DNA of 64,000 nt, taken from the NCBI GenBank assembly GCA_041879295.1, contig CP047152.1, positions 2,175,501 to 2,239,500 on the forward strand. Direction: 5' to 3'. The notes beneath the pieces were generated by a model. It did no database searches, was not told the origin of the DNA, and saw only the letters and a list, made by a program, of their open reading frames with translations. Shown piece by piece: positions 33,971-42,983 of the stretch. The stretch is from Pseudomonas putida (GTDB taxonomy: Bacteria > Pseudomonadota > Gammaproteobacteria > Pseudomonadales > Pseudomonadaceae). Numbering within the stretch: the first letter of the stretch is position 1; every line of letters begins with the position of its first letter. The position numbers and the translations under genes were made by a program.

Positions 33971-36429
33971 TGAAGCTTTTGTCGCTGGCGCTGTTGGCGC
34001 TGCTCAGCCACTGGCGGCGCCATCGTGTGCAGTGCTTCAGCATCTTCACTGGCCTGTGGCTGGCCACGGCGTTGTGGACCGGTGTGCAGGCGTTGAACAG
34101 CCAGGCACGCAGCGACTATGCCCGGGCCAGCGCGGTATTGACCGGGCCGCTGCAGGCGCAACTGATCGCGCGCAATGGCGAGCGCTTCGATCAGGCGTTG
34201 TACGTGCAACTGCGCAGGCAGGGCTGGGCTGTTTCGCCGGTACTGGAAGGGCGCTTGCGCTTGCCGGGCGAGCCCGCACGCAGTGTGCGGCTGATCGGCA
34301 TCGAGCCGTTGAGCCTGCCGCCTGCCAGCAGCATTGCCGGGGTGCAGGTGCAGGCATTCGACCTGCAAGCGTTCATCGGCACGCCCGGGCAAGCCTGGGT
34401 TGGGCCAGATACCTTGCGTCAGCTGGACACAAGCCCCGGGCAGCCGACCCGCGACAGTGAAGGGCAGTTGCTGCCGCCTTTGGTTTTGCAGCCTGCGCTG
34501 GCACCTGGGGTCATCGTGGTGGACATCGGCCACGCGCAGACGTTGCTGAACGCACCGGGGCAGTTGTCCCGTCTGCTGCTGGCCGATACGTCCAGGCCGT
34601 TGCCTGCGGATATCGCCCGCTACCTTGAACTGCAGCCGCAGCAGGACGATGGCGGTTTGCAGCGCCTGACCGACAGTTTCCACCTCAACCTGACCGCGCT
34701 CGGCCTGCTGGCGTTCTTCGTCGGCTTGTTCATCGCCCACGCCGCGATCGGTCTGGCGCTGGAGCAGCGCCGTGGGCTGATCCGCAACCTGCGCGCGTGC
34801 GGCGTCAGCCTGAAGACCCTGCTGGGTGCTCTGGTGCTGGAGCTGGGCCTGTTCGCGGCATTGGGTGGGCTGGCCGGGGTGGCCAGTGGTTACGCATTGG
34901 CCGCGTGGCTGTTGCCCGACGTGGCCGCCAGCCTGCGTGGTCTGTATGGCGCCCAGGTCGCCGGCACGTTGAGCCTGCCGGCGGGGTGGTGGCTGCTGGG
35001 TGTGCTGGTGAGTGTACTCGGGGCATTGCTGGCGGGGCTGGAGAGTGTAATGCGTGCTGCCCGATTGCCTTTGCTGGCGCTGGCGCAACCCCAGGCCTGG
35101 CGAATGGCGCAGGGGCCGTGGTTGCAACGTCAGGCTCTGATAGCGGGCCTGCTGCTGTTGCTGGCCTTGGGCTGTGGTGTCTTCGGGGCTGGCTTGCTTA
35201 GCGCGTTCGGCATGCTGGCAGGGTTGCTGCTGGCGGCGGCGCTGCTGTTGCCGGCGTTGCTCGATCGGGTACTGGCCTGGCTGGCGCGTCGTTGCCACCG
35301 GCCCTTGGCGCAATGGTTCGTGGCTGACAGCCGCCAGCAGCTGCCAGCCCTGAGCCTTGCGTTGGTCGCCCTCTTGCTGGCGCTGGCTGCCAGTGTTGGC
35401 GTGGGCAGCATGACCGAGGGTTTTCGCAAGACCTTTGTCGGTTGGCTTGACCTGCGCCTCTCCGCCGACTTGTATGTCACTCCACGGGATACGGCCCAAG
35501 GCTTGCAGATAGTCGAGTGGCTCAAGCAGCAACCTGTGGCCAGCGTGGTCCTGCCCGGCTGGCGCGCAGACATGCAGCTGCAAGGTTGGCCGGTGCAAGT
35601 GCAGGGCATTGTCGATCACCCCGCCTATCGAACGCGCTGGCCATTGCTGGAACAGCATTCGCGCGCCTGGCAGCGACTGGCCAGCGGACAAGCCGTAATG
35701 CTCAGTGAGCAGTTGGCCAGGCGACTGAACCTGCAACTGGACGACAGCCTGCAACTGCCCCCAGACACGCCAGCCTTGCCCGTGGTGGGGATCTATGCCG
35801 ATTACGGCAACCCCAAGGGGCATGTACTGGTCAATGCCGGCTGGTTGCGCGCCCACTGGCCACAGGCAACCCTGGCCGGCTTGAGTGTCGACCTGAGCGC
35901 TGAACGGGTGCCGGTGCTCAAGGCCGCGTTGCAACAGCACTTTGCCCTGGATGACAGCCGGGTGGTCGAGCAGGCGCGCCTGAAACGCTGGTCGACCGAC
36001 GTGTTCAACCGCACCTTTGCCGCCACCGCAGCCCTCAACAGCCTTACCCTTGGCGTGGCCGGTGTGGCGTTGTTCATCAACCTGCTGACCCTGAGCCAGG
36101 CCCGGCTGGGCCAGTTGGCGCCGCTGTGGGCGTTGGGGGTGCGGCGCATGCAACTGGTCTGGCTGAGCCTCGGGCAGACACTCATGCTTAGCAGCTTCAC
36201 CGTGTTGCTGGCAATCCCGCTTGGGCTGTTGCTGGCCTGGTGCCTGGTCGCGGTGGTGAATGTGCAGGCCTTCGGCTGGCGCTTACCGCTGTATGTGTTC
36301 CCTGTGCAACTGCTGCAGCTGACCGTGCTGGGCATGCTCACCAGCCTGCTGGCTTGCGCCTGGCCGCTGTGGCAACTGGCGCGCCGCCAGCCGCGCGAAC
36401 TGTTGAGGCCGCTGGCCGATGAAGCTTAA
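33970..36429 (+). CDS. FtsX-type ABC permease (fused double domain)
   Basis: 819 residues. Membrane segments occur near the N-terminus (LLSHWRRHRVQCFSIFTGLWL), in a central block (about 240-460) and at the C-terminal end (about 690-805), with large periplasmic domains between, the layout of two FtsX modules joined in one chain. It overlaps the ATPase gene by one base and the lipoprotein gene by 11 bases, so the three are one operon. The set resembles AttE/F/G-type systems. Confidence 0.88.
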   Translation: MKLLSLALLALLSHWRRHRVQCFSIFTGLWLATALWTGVQALNSQARSDYARASAVLTGPLQAQLIARNGERFDQALYVQLRRQGWAVSPVLEGRLRLPGEPARSVRLIGIEPLSLPPASSIAGVQVQAFDLQAFIGTPGQAWVGPDTLRQLDTSPGQPTRDSEGQLLPPLVLQPALAPGVIVVDIGHAQTLLNAPGQLSRLLLADTSRPLPADIARYLELQPQQDDGGLQRLTDSFHLNLTALGLLAFFVGLFIAHAAIGLALEQRRGLIRNLRACGVSLKTLLGALVLELGLFAALGGLAGVASGYALAAWLLPDVAASLRGLYGAQVAGTLSLPAGWWLLGVLVSVLGALLAGLESVMRAARLPLLALAQPQAWRMAQGPWLQRQALIAGLLLLLALGCGVFGAGLLSAFGMLAGLLLAAALLLPALLDRVLAWLARRCHRPLAQWFVADSRQQLPALSLALVALLLALAASVGVGSMTEGFRKTFVGWLDLRLSADLYVTPRDTAQGLQIVEWLKQQPVASVVLPGWRADMQLQGWPVQVQGIVDHPAYRTRWPLLEQHSRAWQRLASGQAVMLSEQLARRLNLQLDDSLQLPPDTPALPVVGIYADYGNPKGHVLVNAGWLRAHWPQATLAGLSVDLSAERVPVLKAALQQHFALDDSRVVEQARLKRWSTDVFNRTFAATAALNSLTLGVAGVALFINLLTLSQARLGQLAPLWALGVRRMQLVWLSLGQTLMLSSFTVLLAIPLGLLLAWCLVAVVNVQAFGWRLPLYVFPVQLLQLTVLGMLTSLLACAWPLWQLARRQPRELLRPLADEA

Positions 36430-37477
36430 TGCGTGGCTGTTGCTGACCGGGTTGTTGTTGTGCGGCTGTGATCAGCCAGCACCGCAAAGCTATGCCGGGC
36501 TCGGGCAGCAGGCTGGCGAATTCAGCCAGGTGACCCGCGATCATCGTCTGGTCTTCCCGCATGACCACGGCCCCCACGATGGCTTTCATATCGAGTGGTG
36601 GTATGTCACCGCCAACCTCAAGGACGCCCAGGGCCGAGATTGGGGCGCCCAGTGGACACTGTTCCGCTCAGCCCTGCGCCCCGGCCCGGAGACCACCGGC
36701 TGGAACAGCCCGAACCTGTGGATGGGGCATGCAGCACTGACCGGGCCGGGTGGCCATCAGGCTGCGGAAACCCTGGCGCGGGGTGGTGTCGGCCAGGCCG
36801 GCGTGCAGGCCCAGCCGTTTCGGGCATGGATCAATGACTGGGTGTTACAAGGCCAGGGCGGTATTGAACAGCTGCAGATGGCCGCAAGTGGCGACGGTTT
36901 TCGCTATGACTTGCAGTTGCACAGCGATCTTCCCTTGGTGCTGCATGGGGAGCAGGGCTACAGCGAAAAATCAGGCAAGGGCCAGGCTTCGTACTATTAC
37001 AGCCAGCCGTTCTACCACGTCCAGGGGCAGGTCCAGCGTGGCAGCCTGTGCATCGCGGTTACCGGGCAGGCCTGGCTGGACCGGGAATGGAGCAGCCAGC
37101 CGTTGGCGCCCGGGCAGACCGGCTGGGACTGGTTTTCCCTGCACCTGGACAGTGGCGCCAAGCTGATGCTGTTCCAGGTACGGGAGACCCACGGGGAACC
37201 GTATCGCGCCGGGACCTGGGTAGAGCCACAAGGGGACGTGGTGGCACTGGACGCCGCACAGATCAAGCTGCAGGCGCTAGCCTGGTCTGCGCAGAAAAAC
37301 GGCAAGCAGGTACCGACGCGCTGGCGGGTGCAAGTGCCGGAGCATGGGGTGGATGTGCAGGTCGATGCCGTTGAGCCGCAGGCGTGGATGCAGACACGGT
37401 TCCCGTATTGGGAAGGGCCGGTACGCTTGAACGGGAGTGCGGGCGGGCGCGGGTATCTGGAGATGACCGGGTACTAG
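36419..37477 (+). CDS. AttH/CrtC-like lipoprotein (lipocalin-like hydratase fold)
   Basis: 352 residues. Lipoprotein signal with lipobox LCGC (Cys17), then the AttH/CrtC signature PHDGFHIEWWYVTANL and later DREWSSQPL and GWDWFSLHLD, which are hallmarks of the family of carotenoid 1,2-hydratase-like proteins. No carotenoid genes are present, so the AttH role (a lipoprotein partner of an ABC exporter) is more likely. Located at the periplasmic face of a membrane. Confidence 0.88.
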   Translation: MKLNAWLLLTGLLLCGCDQPAPQSYAGLGQQAGEFSQVTRDHRLVFPHDHGPHDGFHIEWWYVTANLKDAQGRDWGAQWTLFRSALRPGPETTGWNSPNLWMGHAALTGPGGHQAAETLARGGVGQAGVQAQPFRAWINDWVLQGQGGIEQLQMAASGDGFRYDLQLHSDLPLVLHGEQGYSEKSGKGQASYYYSQPFYHVQGQVQRGSLCIAVTGQAWLDREWSSQPLAPGQTGWDWFSLHLDSGAKLMLFQVRETHGEPYRAGTWVEPQGDVVALDAAQIKLQALAWSAQKNGKQVPTRWRVQVPEHGVDVQVDAVEPQAWMQTRFPYWEGPVRLNGSAGGRGYLEMTGY

Positions 37478-37530
37478 TGCAACAACGTTCAAGCAAGACA
37501 GTTGCGCCCATGAAGATCGCACCAGCCCCT

Positions 37531-38277
37531 TCAATCCTTGATCATCCCTCGGAGCACTGCCCGCGCTTCTTCAGTACGCAAGCATTCGATGAACAGTCGG
37601 CTTTCCCGCGCCACCGTGGCCTCCAGCTCCGCCCGCTGGCTGTCCTTGAGCAGCCGCTTGCTGATCCGCAGTGCCGCCTGCGGGTAGCCTTGCAGCTGCC
37701 GCGCCAGCGTGCGGGCAGCGTCCAGGCACTGTTCGCCGTTTTCATGCAGCTCATTGGCCAGCCCCCAGGCCAGCATCTGTTCGCCATCCAGCAATGCATT
37801 GGTCAACAGCAAGCGTGCCGCCCGGGCCTGGCCAAGCACACGCGGCAGCAGCAGGCTGGAACCAAACTCCGGGCACACACCCAGCGGCGCGAAAGGCATG
37901 CGCAGCTTGGTCGAACGGCTGACCAGCACCTGGTCGCAGTGCAGCAACAGGGTGGCCCCGATGCCGATCGCCGCACCACTGACCGCTGCGATCAGCGGCT
38001 TGTCCAGGCCCATGACCACGTGCATCAGGCGGAACACCGGGCTGTCCAGGTCGCTGGGCGGGTTGTCGAGGAAGTCGCGAAGGTCGTTGCCAGCGCTGAA
38101 GCAGTGCGGCCCACCGGTGATGATGATGGCATCGACAGCGGGGTCTTCACCTGCTGCCAGCAACAGGTCACCCAGCAACTGGTACATGGCAGTGTTCAGG
38201 GCATTGAGCTTGTCGGGGCGGTTGAAGGTCAGGGTCAGCAGGCCTTGGTCCAGCTCGCGTGTGATCAGGTCGTTCAT
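37531..38277 (-). CDS. Enoyl-CoA hydratase/isomerase family protein, isomerase-like active site
   Basis: 248 residues, crotonase fold: CFSAGNDLRDF (oxyanion region), AVSGAAIGIGATLLLHCD and PLGVCPEFGSSLLLP. The two hydratase glutamates are not at their usual places (GIGATL and PFAPLG instead), whereas Glu in CPEFG fits the catalytic acid of delta3,delta2-enoyl-CoA isomerases. The substrate is unknown. Divergent from a TetR gene, which probably controls it. Confidence 0.85.
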   Translation of the reverse strand: MNDLITRELDQGLLTLTFNRPDKLNALNTAMYQLLGDLLLAAGEDPAVDAIIITGGPHCFSAGNDLRDFLDNPPSDLDSPVFRLMHVVMGLDKPLIAAVSGAAIGIGATLLLHCDQVLVSRSTKLRMPFAPLGVCPEFGSSLLLPRVLGQARAARLLLTNALLDGEQMLAWGLANELHENGEQCLDAARTLARQLQGYPQAALRISKRLLKDSQRAELEATVARESRLFIECLRTEEARAVLRGMIKD

Positions 38278-38393
38278 GGCAGCCGCTTTTGTTGTTGTGA
38301 GGGGGCCCTGCCGGGCAGTGGCGCTTAGGGTTTATCACGCAGTCCGGCTTGTTGTACAGTCGTTCAGCCCAGCCCCTAACCAGAGACCCACTG

Positions 38394-39038
38394 ATGACTC
38401 AGGAAGCCCGCTACCACCGCATGCTGCCGGAATTGCGCAAAGCCAACCTGGTCGAGGCGACCCTGGTGTGCCTCAAACGCCATGGTTTCCAGGGGGCTTC
38501 GATCCGCAAGATCTCGGCCGAGGCCGGGGTCTCGGTCGGGCTGATCAGCCACCATTACGCGGGCAAGGACGAACTGGTTGCAGAGGCTTACATGGCCGTC
38601 ACCGGTAGGGTGATGGGCCTGTTGCGTGAGGCCATGGCCCAGGCCGCGCCCAATGCCCGCGAGCGGCTGTCCGCGTTCTTTCGTGCCTCGTTCTGCGCCG
38701 AGCTGCTCGACCCGCAATTGCTCGATGCCTGGCTGGCCTTCTGGGGCGCGGTGAAGACCGCCGACGCGATCAACCAGGTGCACGACCACTCCTATGGCGA
38801 GTACCGCAACGAGCTTGGCCAGCTACTGGCCAGACTGGCCGAAGAGGAGGGCTGGCAGGGCTTCGATGCCGACCTGGCGGCCATCAGCCTGAGCGCCTTG
38901 CTCGACGGCCTGTGGCTGGAGTCGGGCCTGAACCCCGGCACCTTCAGCCCCGAGCAGGGCGTGATCATCTGCGAGGCCTGGGTCGACGGCCTGCAGGCCG
39001 GTGGCCGGAGGCGCTTCAGCCTGCCCGAGGGCTGTTGA
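38394..39038 (+). CDS. TetR-family regulator (BetI-like)
   Basis: 214 residues. Helix-turn-helix GFQGASIRKISAEAGVSVG then LISHHYAGKDELV, the BetI style; C-terminal region with FWGAVKTADAINQVHDHSYG. The start at 38394 is the ATG directly before TQEARYHR; an upstream in-frame start is less likely. Divergent from the enoyl-CoA isomerase-like gene across 116 bases. Effector not evident. Confidence 0.85.
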   Translation: MTQEARYHRMLPELRKANLVEATLVCLKRHGFQGASIRKISAEAGVSVGLISHHYAGKDELVAEAYMAVTGRVMGLLREAMAQAAPNARERLSAFFRASFCAELLDPQLLDAWLAFWGAVKTADAINQVHDHSYGEYRNELGQLLARLAEEEGWQGFDADLAAISLSALLDGLWLESGLNPGTFSPEQGVIICEAWVDGLQAGGRRRFSLPEGC

Positions 39039-39112
39039 TCGCCTGTTCAGTAACGAGTACGCTGCTGTCGCGAGTGTGTAGAACAACACCAATAAAAAAG
39101 AGACAACACGCA

Positions 39113-39829
39113 ATGACGCCTCGGGTATTGATCGTCGATGACGATCCGCTTATTCGTGACTTGCTGCAGGCTTACCTGTCCCAGGAAGGCTACGACGTAC
39201 ACTGCGCCGACACTGCCGAAGGGGCCGAAGCCCTGCTTGCCAGCCAGGATGTCGACCTCGTGCTGCTGGACATCCGACTGCCCGGCAAGGATGGCCTCAC
39301 CCTGACCCGCGAACTGCGGGTGCGCTCGGAGGTTGGCATCATCCTCGTCACCGGGCGCAATGACGACATCGACCGCATCGTTGGCCTGGAATGCGGGGCA
39401 GATGACTACGTGATCAAACCGCTCAACCCCCGCGAGCTGGTGTCCCGGGCGAAAAACCTGATCCGCCGCGTGCGCCATGCCCGCGAGGCGCACCCCACCC
39501 CGGCCTGTGCGCAATCACTGAAGCAGTTCGCCGACTGGGCACTGGACACCGACCGCCGGCGCCTGATCGACGCCCGTGGCGGGCAAACCCTGCTGACCCA
39601 CGGCGAGTTCCAGTTGCTCAGCGTGTTCCTGCGCAACAGTGGCCACACTCTCAGCCGCGACCAACTGATGGACCAGATTCGCAACCGCGAGTGGGTGCCC
39701 AACGACCGCTCCATCGACGTGCTGGTCGGCCGCCTGCGGCGCAAGCTGCATGACGACCCGGCCGAACCGCAGTTGATCATCACCATTCACGGCACCGGCT
39801 ACCTGTTCACCGCCAGCGTGGCAGCATGA
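39113..39829 (+). CDS. TorR-like OmpR-family response regulator
   Basis: 238 residues. Receiver with Asp53 (LLDIRLPGKDGLTLTREL) and the run GIILVTGRNDDIDRIVGLE, which closely recalls E. coli TorR, then an OmpR winged helix (LTHGEFQLLSVFLRNSG, RSIDVLVGRLRRKL, GTGYLFT). First gene of a three-gene operon with a periplasmic binding protein and a BvgS-like kinase, joined by ATGA overlaps. Likely targets are the operon itself and the permease gene at 43054. Confidence 0.9.
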   Translation: MTPRVLIVDDDPLIRDLLQAYLSQEGYDVHCADTAEGAEALLASQDVDLVLLDIRLPGKDGLTLTRELRVRSEVGIILVTGRNDDIDRIVGLECGADDYVIKPLNPRELVSRAKNLIRRVRHAREAHPTPACAQSLKQFADWALDTDRRRLIDARGGQTLLTHGEFQLLSVFLRNSGHTLSRDQLMDQIRNREWVPNDRSIDVLVGRLRRKLHDDPAEPQLIITIHGTGYLFTASVAA

Positions 39830-40608
39830 TTCCTCGCGCCTGGCGGTTGGCGCTGGCCTTGACGTTGCCCACCCTGCACGCCAGTGCCAGTGAACCGGTG
39901 CGTTACTGTGACTACCCGGTGTACCCACCCATTTCCTGGAGCGATGGCCACCAGGTGCGTGGCCTGGCCCCGACCGTGGTGCGCGAACTGTTCGCGCGCC
40001 TGGGCTACGAGGTGCAAACCGTGGTGCTGGGCAACTGGAAGCGCTGCCTGATGGACGCCGCCGCCGGGCGGGTGGACGTGGTGCTGGCCTACAACAGTGA
40101 CCAGCGTGACCAGCGCATGCGTTTTTCCACAGAGCCGGTGGTGCGCGAGGAAGTGGCCGTGTTCTACAACCGCAAGCGGCCGGTGCAGTTCCAGCAGCTG
40201 GAGGACCTGGCGGGTTACCGCGGCGGCCTGCTGTACGGTGAAAGCTATGGCGCCGAGTTCGATCGCTTCGTCGCCCGCCACCAGAACATCGAGCGGGTAT
40301 CGTCCAGCCAGCAGAACTTCGGCAAGCTGATCCGCGGGCGCATCGACTATGTGATTCAGGAGCGGCGCACCGGGCTGCTGTTCATCGAACACCTGCCCGG
40401 GGCGCAGGATATTCGCGCATTGCCCACGGCACTGAGCGTGGACTACCTGCGGGTGGCGGTATCGCGACAGTCACCCTTGAGCCAGCGCATGGCTGAAATT
40501 GATGCGCAGTTGCAGCGGATGAACCAGGCGGGTGAGATCGCGCGTTGGCTGGAGCAAAGTGAGGTCACTTACCGCGACATGATCAACCTGCCGGCGGATG
40601 CACGATGA
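39826..40608 (+). CDS. Periplasmic solute-binding protein (family 3 type), sensor partner
   Basis: 260 residues. Signal peptide (about 1-20, ending LHASA), then a family 3 binding fold (YCDYPVYPPISW, GLAPTVVRELFARLGY, DVVLAYNSDQRDQRMRFS). No ABC permease genes accompany it; it is coupled by overlapping ATGA to the regulator before and the kinase after. It probably presents a small ligand to the kinase periplasmic domain, as TorT does for TorS. Confidence 0.85.
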   Translation: MIPRAWRLALALTLPTLHASASEPVRYCDYPVYPPISWSDGHQVRGLAPTVVRELFARLGYEVQTVVLGNWKRCLMDAAAGRVDVVLAYNSDQRDQRMRFSTEPVVREEVAVFYNRKRPVQFQQLEDLAGYRGGLLYGESYGAEFDRFVARHQNIERVSSSQQNFGKLIRGRIDYVIQERRTGLLFIEHLPGAQDIRALPTALSVDYLRVAVSRQSPLSQRMAEIDAQLQRMNQAGEIARWLEQSEVTYRDMINLPADAR

Positions 40609-42857
40609 TCCACCTGCGCACCGATGGCCTGCTGCGTCGCCTGCTGCTGTTCATCCTGCTGTTCAGCTTGTGCTTCACGGTGCTGGCCAGCGGCGTGCAG
40701 TTGTACTTCGAGTACCGTCGCGAAATGCGGGATATAGAGGCACGCATGGCGTTGATCCGTGCCGGCTACCTGGCCAGCCTGGAACGCAGCCTGTGGGACC
40801 TCGACGAGGCGCAGCTGGATGTTCAGTTGCGCGGCCTGGTGGACTTTTCCGATGTGGCGCGGGTGCGTCTGCTCAGTGATGATTTCCCGCTGTTGCGCGG
40901 TGAGCCCGACCCCCAAGGGCCGCTGCGCATCGAGCGCTTTCCCCTCGACTACCAGCCGCCCTCAGGGCCGGTCAGGCATCTGGGGGAGCTGGAAGTCAGC
41001 ATCGACCTTGGTGCGGTACACCGGCGGCTTTACGCCACGGGCCTTGCCAGCCTGCTATGGATGGGCGTGTTTCTGTGCGGCCTGGCAGTGGCGTTGTCAG
41101 GGCTGTTCTACCGTCTGGTCACCCGCCACCTGCAAGTGATGGCCGAGTTCGCCCGCCGCATTGGCGCCGGCCAGTGGCAGGAGCCCTTGCGCCTTGGCCG
41201 CCGCCGCTCATCGCGCCCCGACGAAATCGACACTGTGGCCAACGCCCTGGACGATATGCGCCGCGCCATCCTCAGCGATATCGAGCGCCGTGAGCGTGAC
41301 CGCCTGGAACTGCAGGACAAACGCGACGAATTGCAGGCCATGGTCGAGCGGCGTACGGCCAGCCTGGCTCGGGCCAAGGACGAGGCCGAGGCTGCCAACC
41401 TGGCCAAGTCGCGCTTCTTGGCGACCATGAGCCATGAACTGCGCACGCCGCTCAACGGTATTCTGGGCATGGCCGAACTGCTGCGCGGCGGGCGCCTGGA
41501 GGTCGCCGACCGCCAGCGTGTCGAGGCCTTGTACAAGGCCGGCGAAGGGCTGTTGGCGATTCTCAACGAAGTGCTGTATTTCGCCCGGCTCGAAGAAGGC
41601 GAGAGCCGCGCCGAACGGGTGGTGTTTTCCTTGCGTCAGTTGTGCCAGGAAGTGCTGGCGTTGCTCGAACCCATGGCCATGGAGAATGCCGACACCCTGC
41701 AACTGCAGGTCGATGAGCAACTGGCCGCGTACCAGTACGGCGCAGAGCAGTACCTGCGACAGGTGCTGAGCAATCTGCTGGCCAATGCCATCAAGTTCAC
41801 TGAGCACGGCCAGGTACAGCTTACAGTGCAGGTGCTTGCCGGTAACGAATGCTCGCAGCGCTTGCGGCTGTCGGTCTGTGACAACGGTATCGGCATCGAG
41901 CCCGCCGTTCAGGCGAAGATCTTCGACCGTTTCGTCCAGGCCAGCGAAGCGGTGACGCAGCGCTATGGCGGCACTGGCCTGGGCCTGGCGATCTGCAAGC
42001 ACCTGGTGGAGAAACTGGGCGGTAGCATCGGCCTTGAGAGCGTTCAAGGGCAGGGCAGCAGCTTTTGGTTCGAACTCGACATGGCTCGCGGGCAGCCTGT
42101 CTCGGCGGGTTTACCAGCCCCTTCGCCCTTGCCCAGCCTGGATATCCTGGTGGTCGAAGACGTTGCGCTGAACCGTGAGGTTGCCGGTGGCCTGCTGATG
42201 CGCGACGGTCACCGGGTAAGCTTTGCCGAAGACGCCGGGCAAGCCCTGCAGGCATGCGCGCAGCGGCGCTTCGACCTGGTTCTGCTGGACGTGCACTTGC
42301 CGGGCATGAGCGGGGTGGCGTTGTGCCGACAGTTGCGTACCTCGCCTGGGCCGAACCGCCACAGTCGGATCCTGGCGCTGACGGCCGGTGTGCAACCGGG
42401 CCAGGTAGCGGGTTATCTGGACGCTGGCATGCAGGGCGTACTGGCCAAGCCTTTGCGGCTGGACAACCTGCGCAGGGCGTTGGCTGACGTAGCGCCCGCT
42501 GAAGTGGCCAGCGCTGGCGCAGACATGGACTGGTCATTGCTCGACACCCACCGTTCACTGCTGGGGGAGCAGAAGTTGCAAGGCCTGCTGAAGGTCCTGC
42601 GCCAGTCACTGCAGCAGCACGCCACGGCGCTGGCCGAGGCGCTGCCAGCCCAGGACTTCACCGAAGTGCTGCACCTGGCCCACCGCCTTGCTGGCAGTTG
42701 CGATTCCCTGGGGTTTAGCGGGCTGGCTACGGTGTTGCGTGGTCTGGAGGAGGCGGCCCGGCAGCATGACCTACAGGCCATGCAAGCCCTCGGCAAGCCG
42801 CTGACCACCCAGCTAGGTCAGGCCAGTGCCACGCTGGAACAGTTGATCCAGAGGTGA
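40605..42857 (+). CDS. BvgS/TorS-type hybrid sensor kinase (HAMP-HisKA-HATPase-REC-Hpt)
   Basis: 750 residues. Membrane segments at about 10-32 and 145-168 bracket a periplasmic domain; then HAMP, a coiled coil, HisKA with His277 (SHELRTPLN), ATPase (NLLANAIKF, DNGIGI, GGTGLGLAI), a receiver with Asp562 (LLDVHLPGMSG) and a C-terminal Hpt with His693 (LAHRLAGSCDSLG). Phosphate would pass His-Asp-His-Asp to the TorR-like regulator. The upstream binding protein likely supplies the signal. Confidence 0.92.
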   Translation: MIHLRTDGLLRRLLLFILLFSLCFTVLASGVQLYFEYRREMRDIEARMALIRAGYLASLERSLWDLDEAQLDVQLRGLVDFSDVARVRLLSDDFPLLRGEPDPQGPLRIERFPLDYQPPSGPVRHLGELEVSIDLGAVHRRLYATGLASLLWMGVFLCGLAVALSGLFYRLVTRHLQVMAEFARRIGAGQWQEPLRLGRRRSSRPDEIDTVANALDDMRRAILSDIERRERDRLELQDKRDELQAMVERRTASLARAKDEAEAANLAKSRFLATMSHELRTPLNGILGMAELLRGGRLEVADRQRVEALYKAGEGLLAILNEVLYFARLEEGESRAERVVFSLRQLCQEVLALLEPMAMENADTLQLQVDEQLAAYQYGAEQYLRQVLSNLLANAIKFTEHGQVQLTVQVLAGNECSQRLRLSVCDNGIGIEPAVQAKIFDRFVQASEAVTQRYGGTGLGLAICKHLVEKLGGSIGLESVQGQGSSFWFELDMARGQPVSAGLPAPSPLPSLDILVVEDVALNREVAGGLLMRDGHRVSFAEDAGQALQACAQRRFDLVLLDVHLPGMSGVALCRQLRTSPGPNRHSRILALTAGVQPGQVAGYLDAGMQGVLAKPLRLDNLRRALADVAPAEVASAGADMDWSLLDTHRSLLGEQKLQGLLKVLRQSLQQHATALAEALPAQDFTEVLHLAHRLAGSCDSLGFSGLATVLRGLEEAARQHDLQAMQALGKPLTTQLGQASATLEQLIQR

Positions 42858-42869
42858 CGTACAAAAAAC

Positions 42870-42918
42870 TTACGACTTTTTACATCTTCGATCCGTTCGT
42901 ACAACGGCGCCTTACATC
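42870..42918. promoter_or_regulatory. Direct repeats TTACGAC/TTACATC upstream of the permease gene
   Basis: TTACGAC at 42870, TTACATC at 42880 and TTACATC at 42912. Heptamers ten bases apart on one face of the helix are the usual pattern for OmpR-family regulators; the third copy is about three turns further on. A candidate site for the adjacent TorR-like regulator. Confidence 0.35.
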
Positions 42919-42934
42919 CGTTTCCAATAATCCA

Positions 42935-42950
42935 TGGCAACCGTGTTGCA
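42935..42950 (+). promoter_or_regulatory. Sigma-54-type promoter (TGGCAACCGTGTTGCA)
   Basis: Matches TGGCACG-N4-TTGCA at ten of the twelve fixed positions, with the invariant GG-N10-GC spacing. Transcription would start near 42961, just before the leader ORF and the amino-acid permease. Sigma-54 use is common for nitrogen-source transport genes. Confidence 0.6.
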
Positions 42951-42983
42951 CGCGGTCCATGAGGCTTATTGGAGACAAGAATA

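Noticed and set aside
33931..36153. 740-residue open frame on the minus strand
   Set aside because: It is antisense to the FtsX permease, and its Gln/Arg/Pro-rich composition is what the opposite strand of GC-rich Leu-rich codons gives. The plus-strand protein has clear domains.
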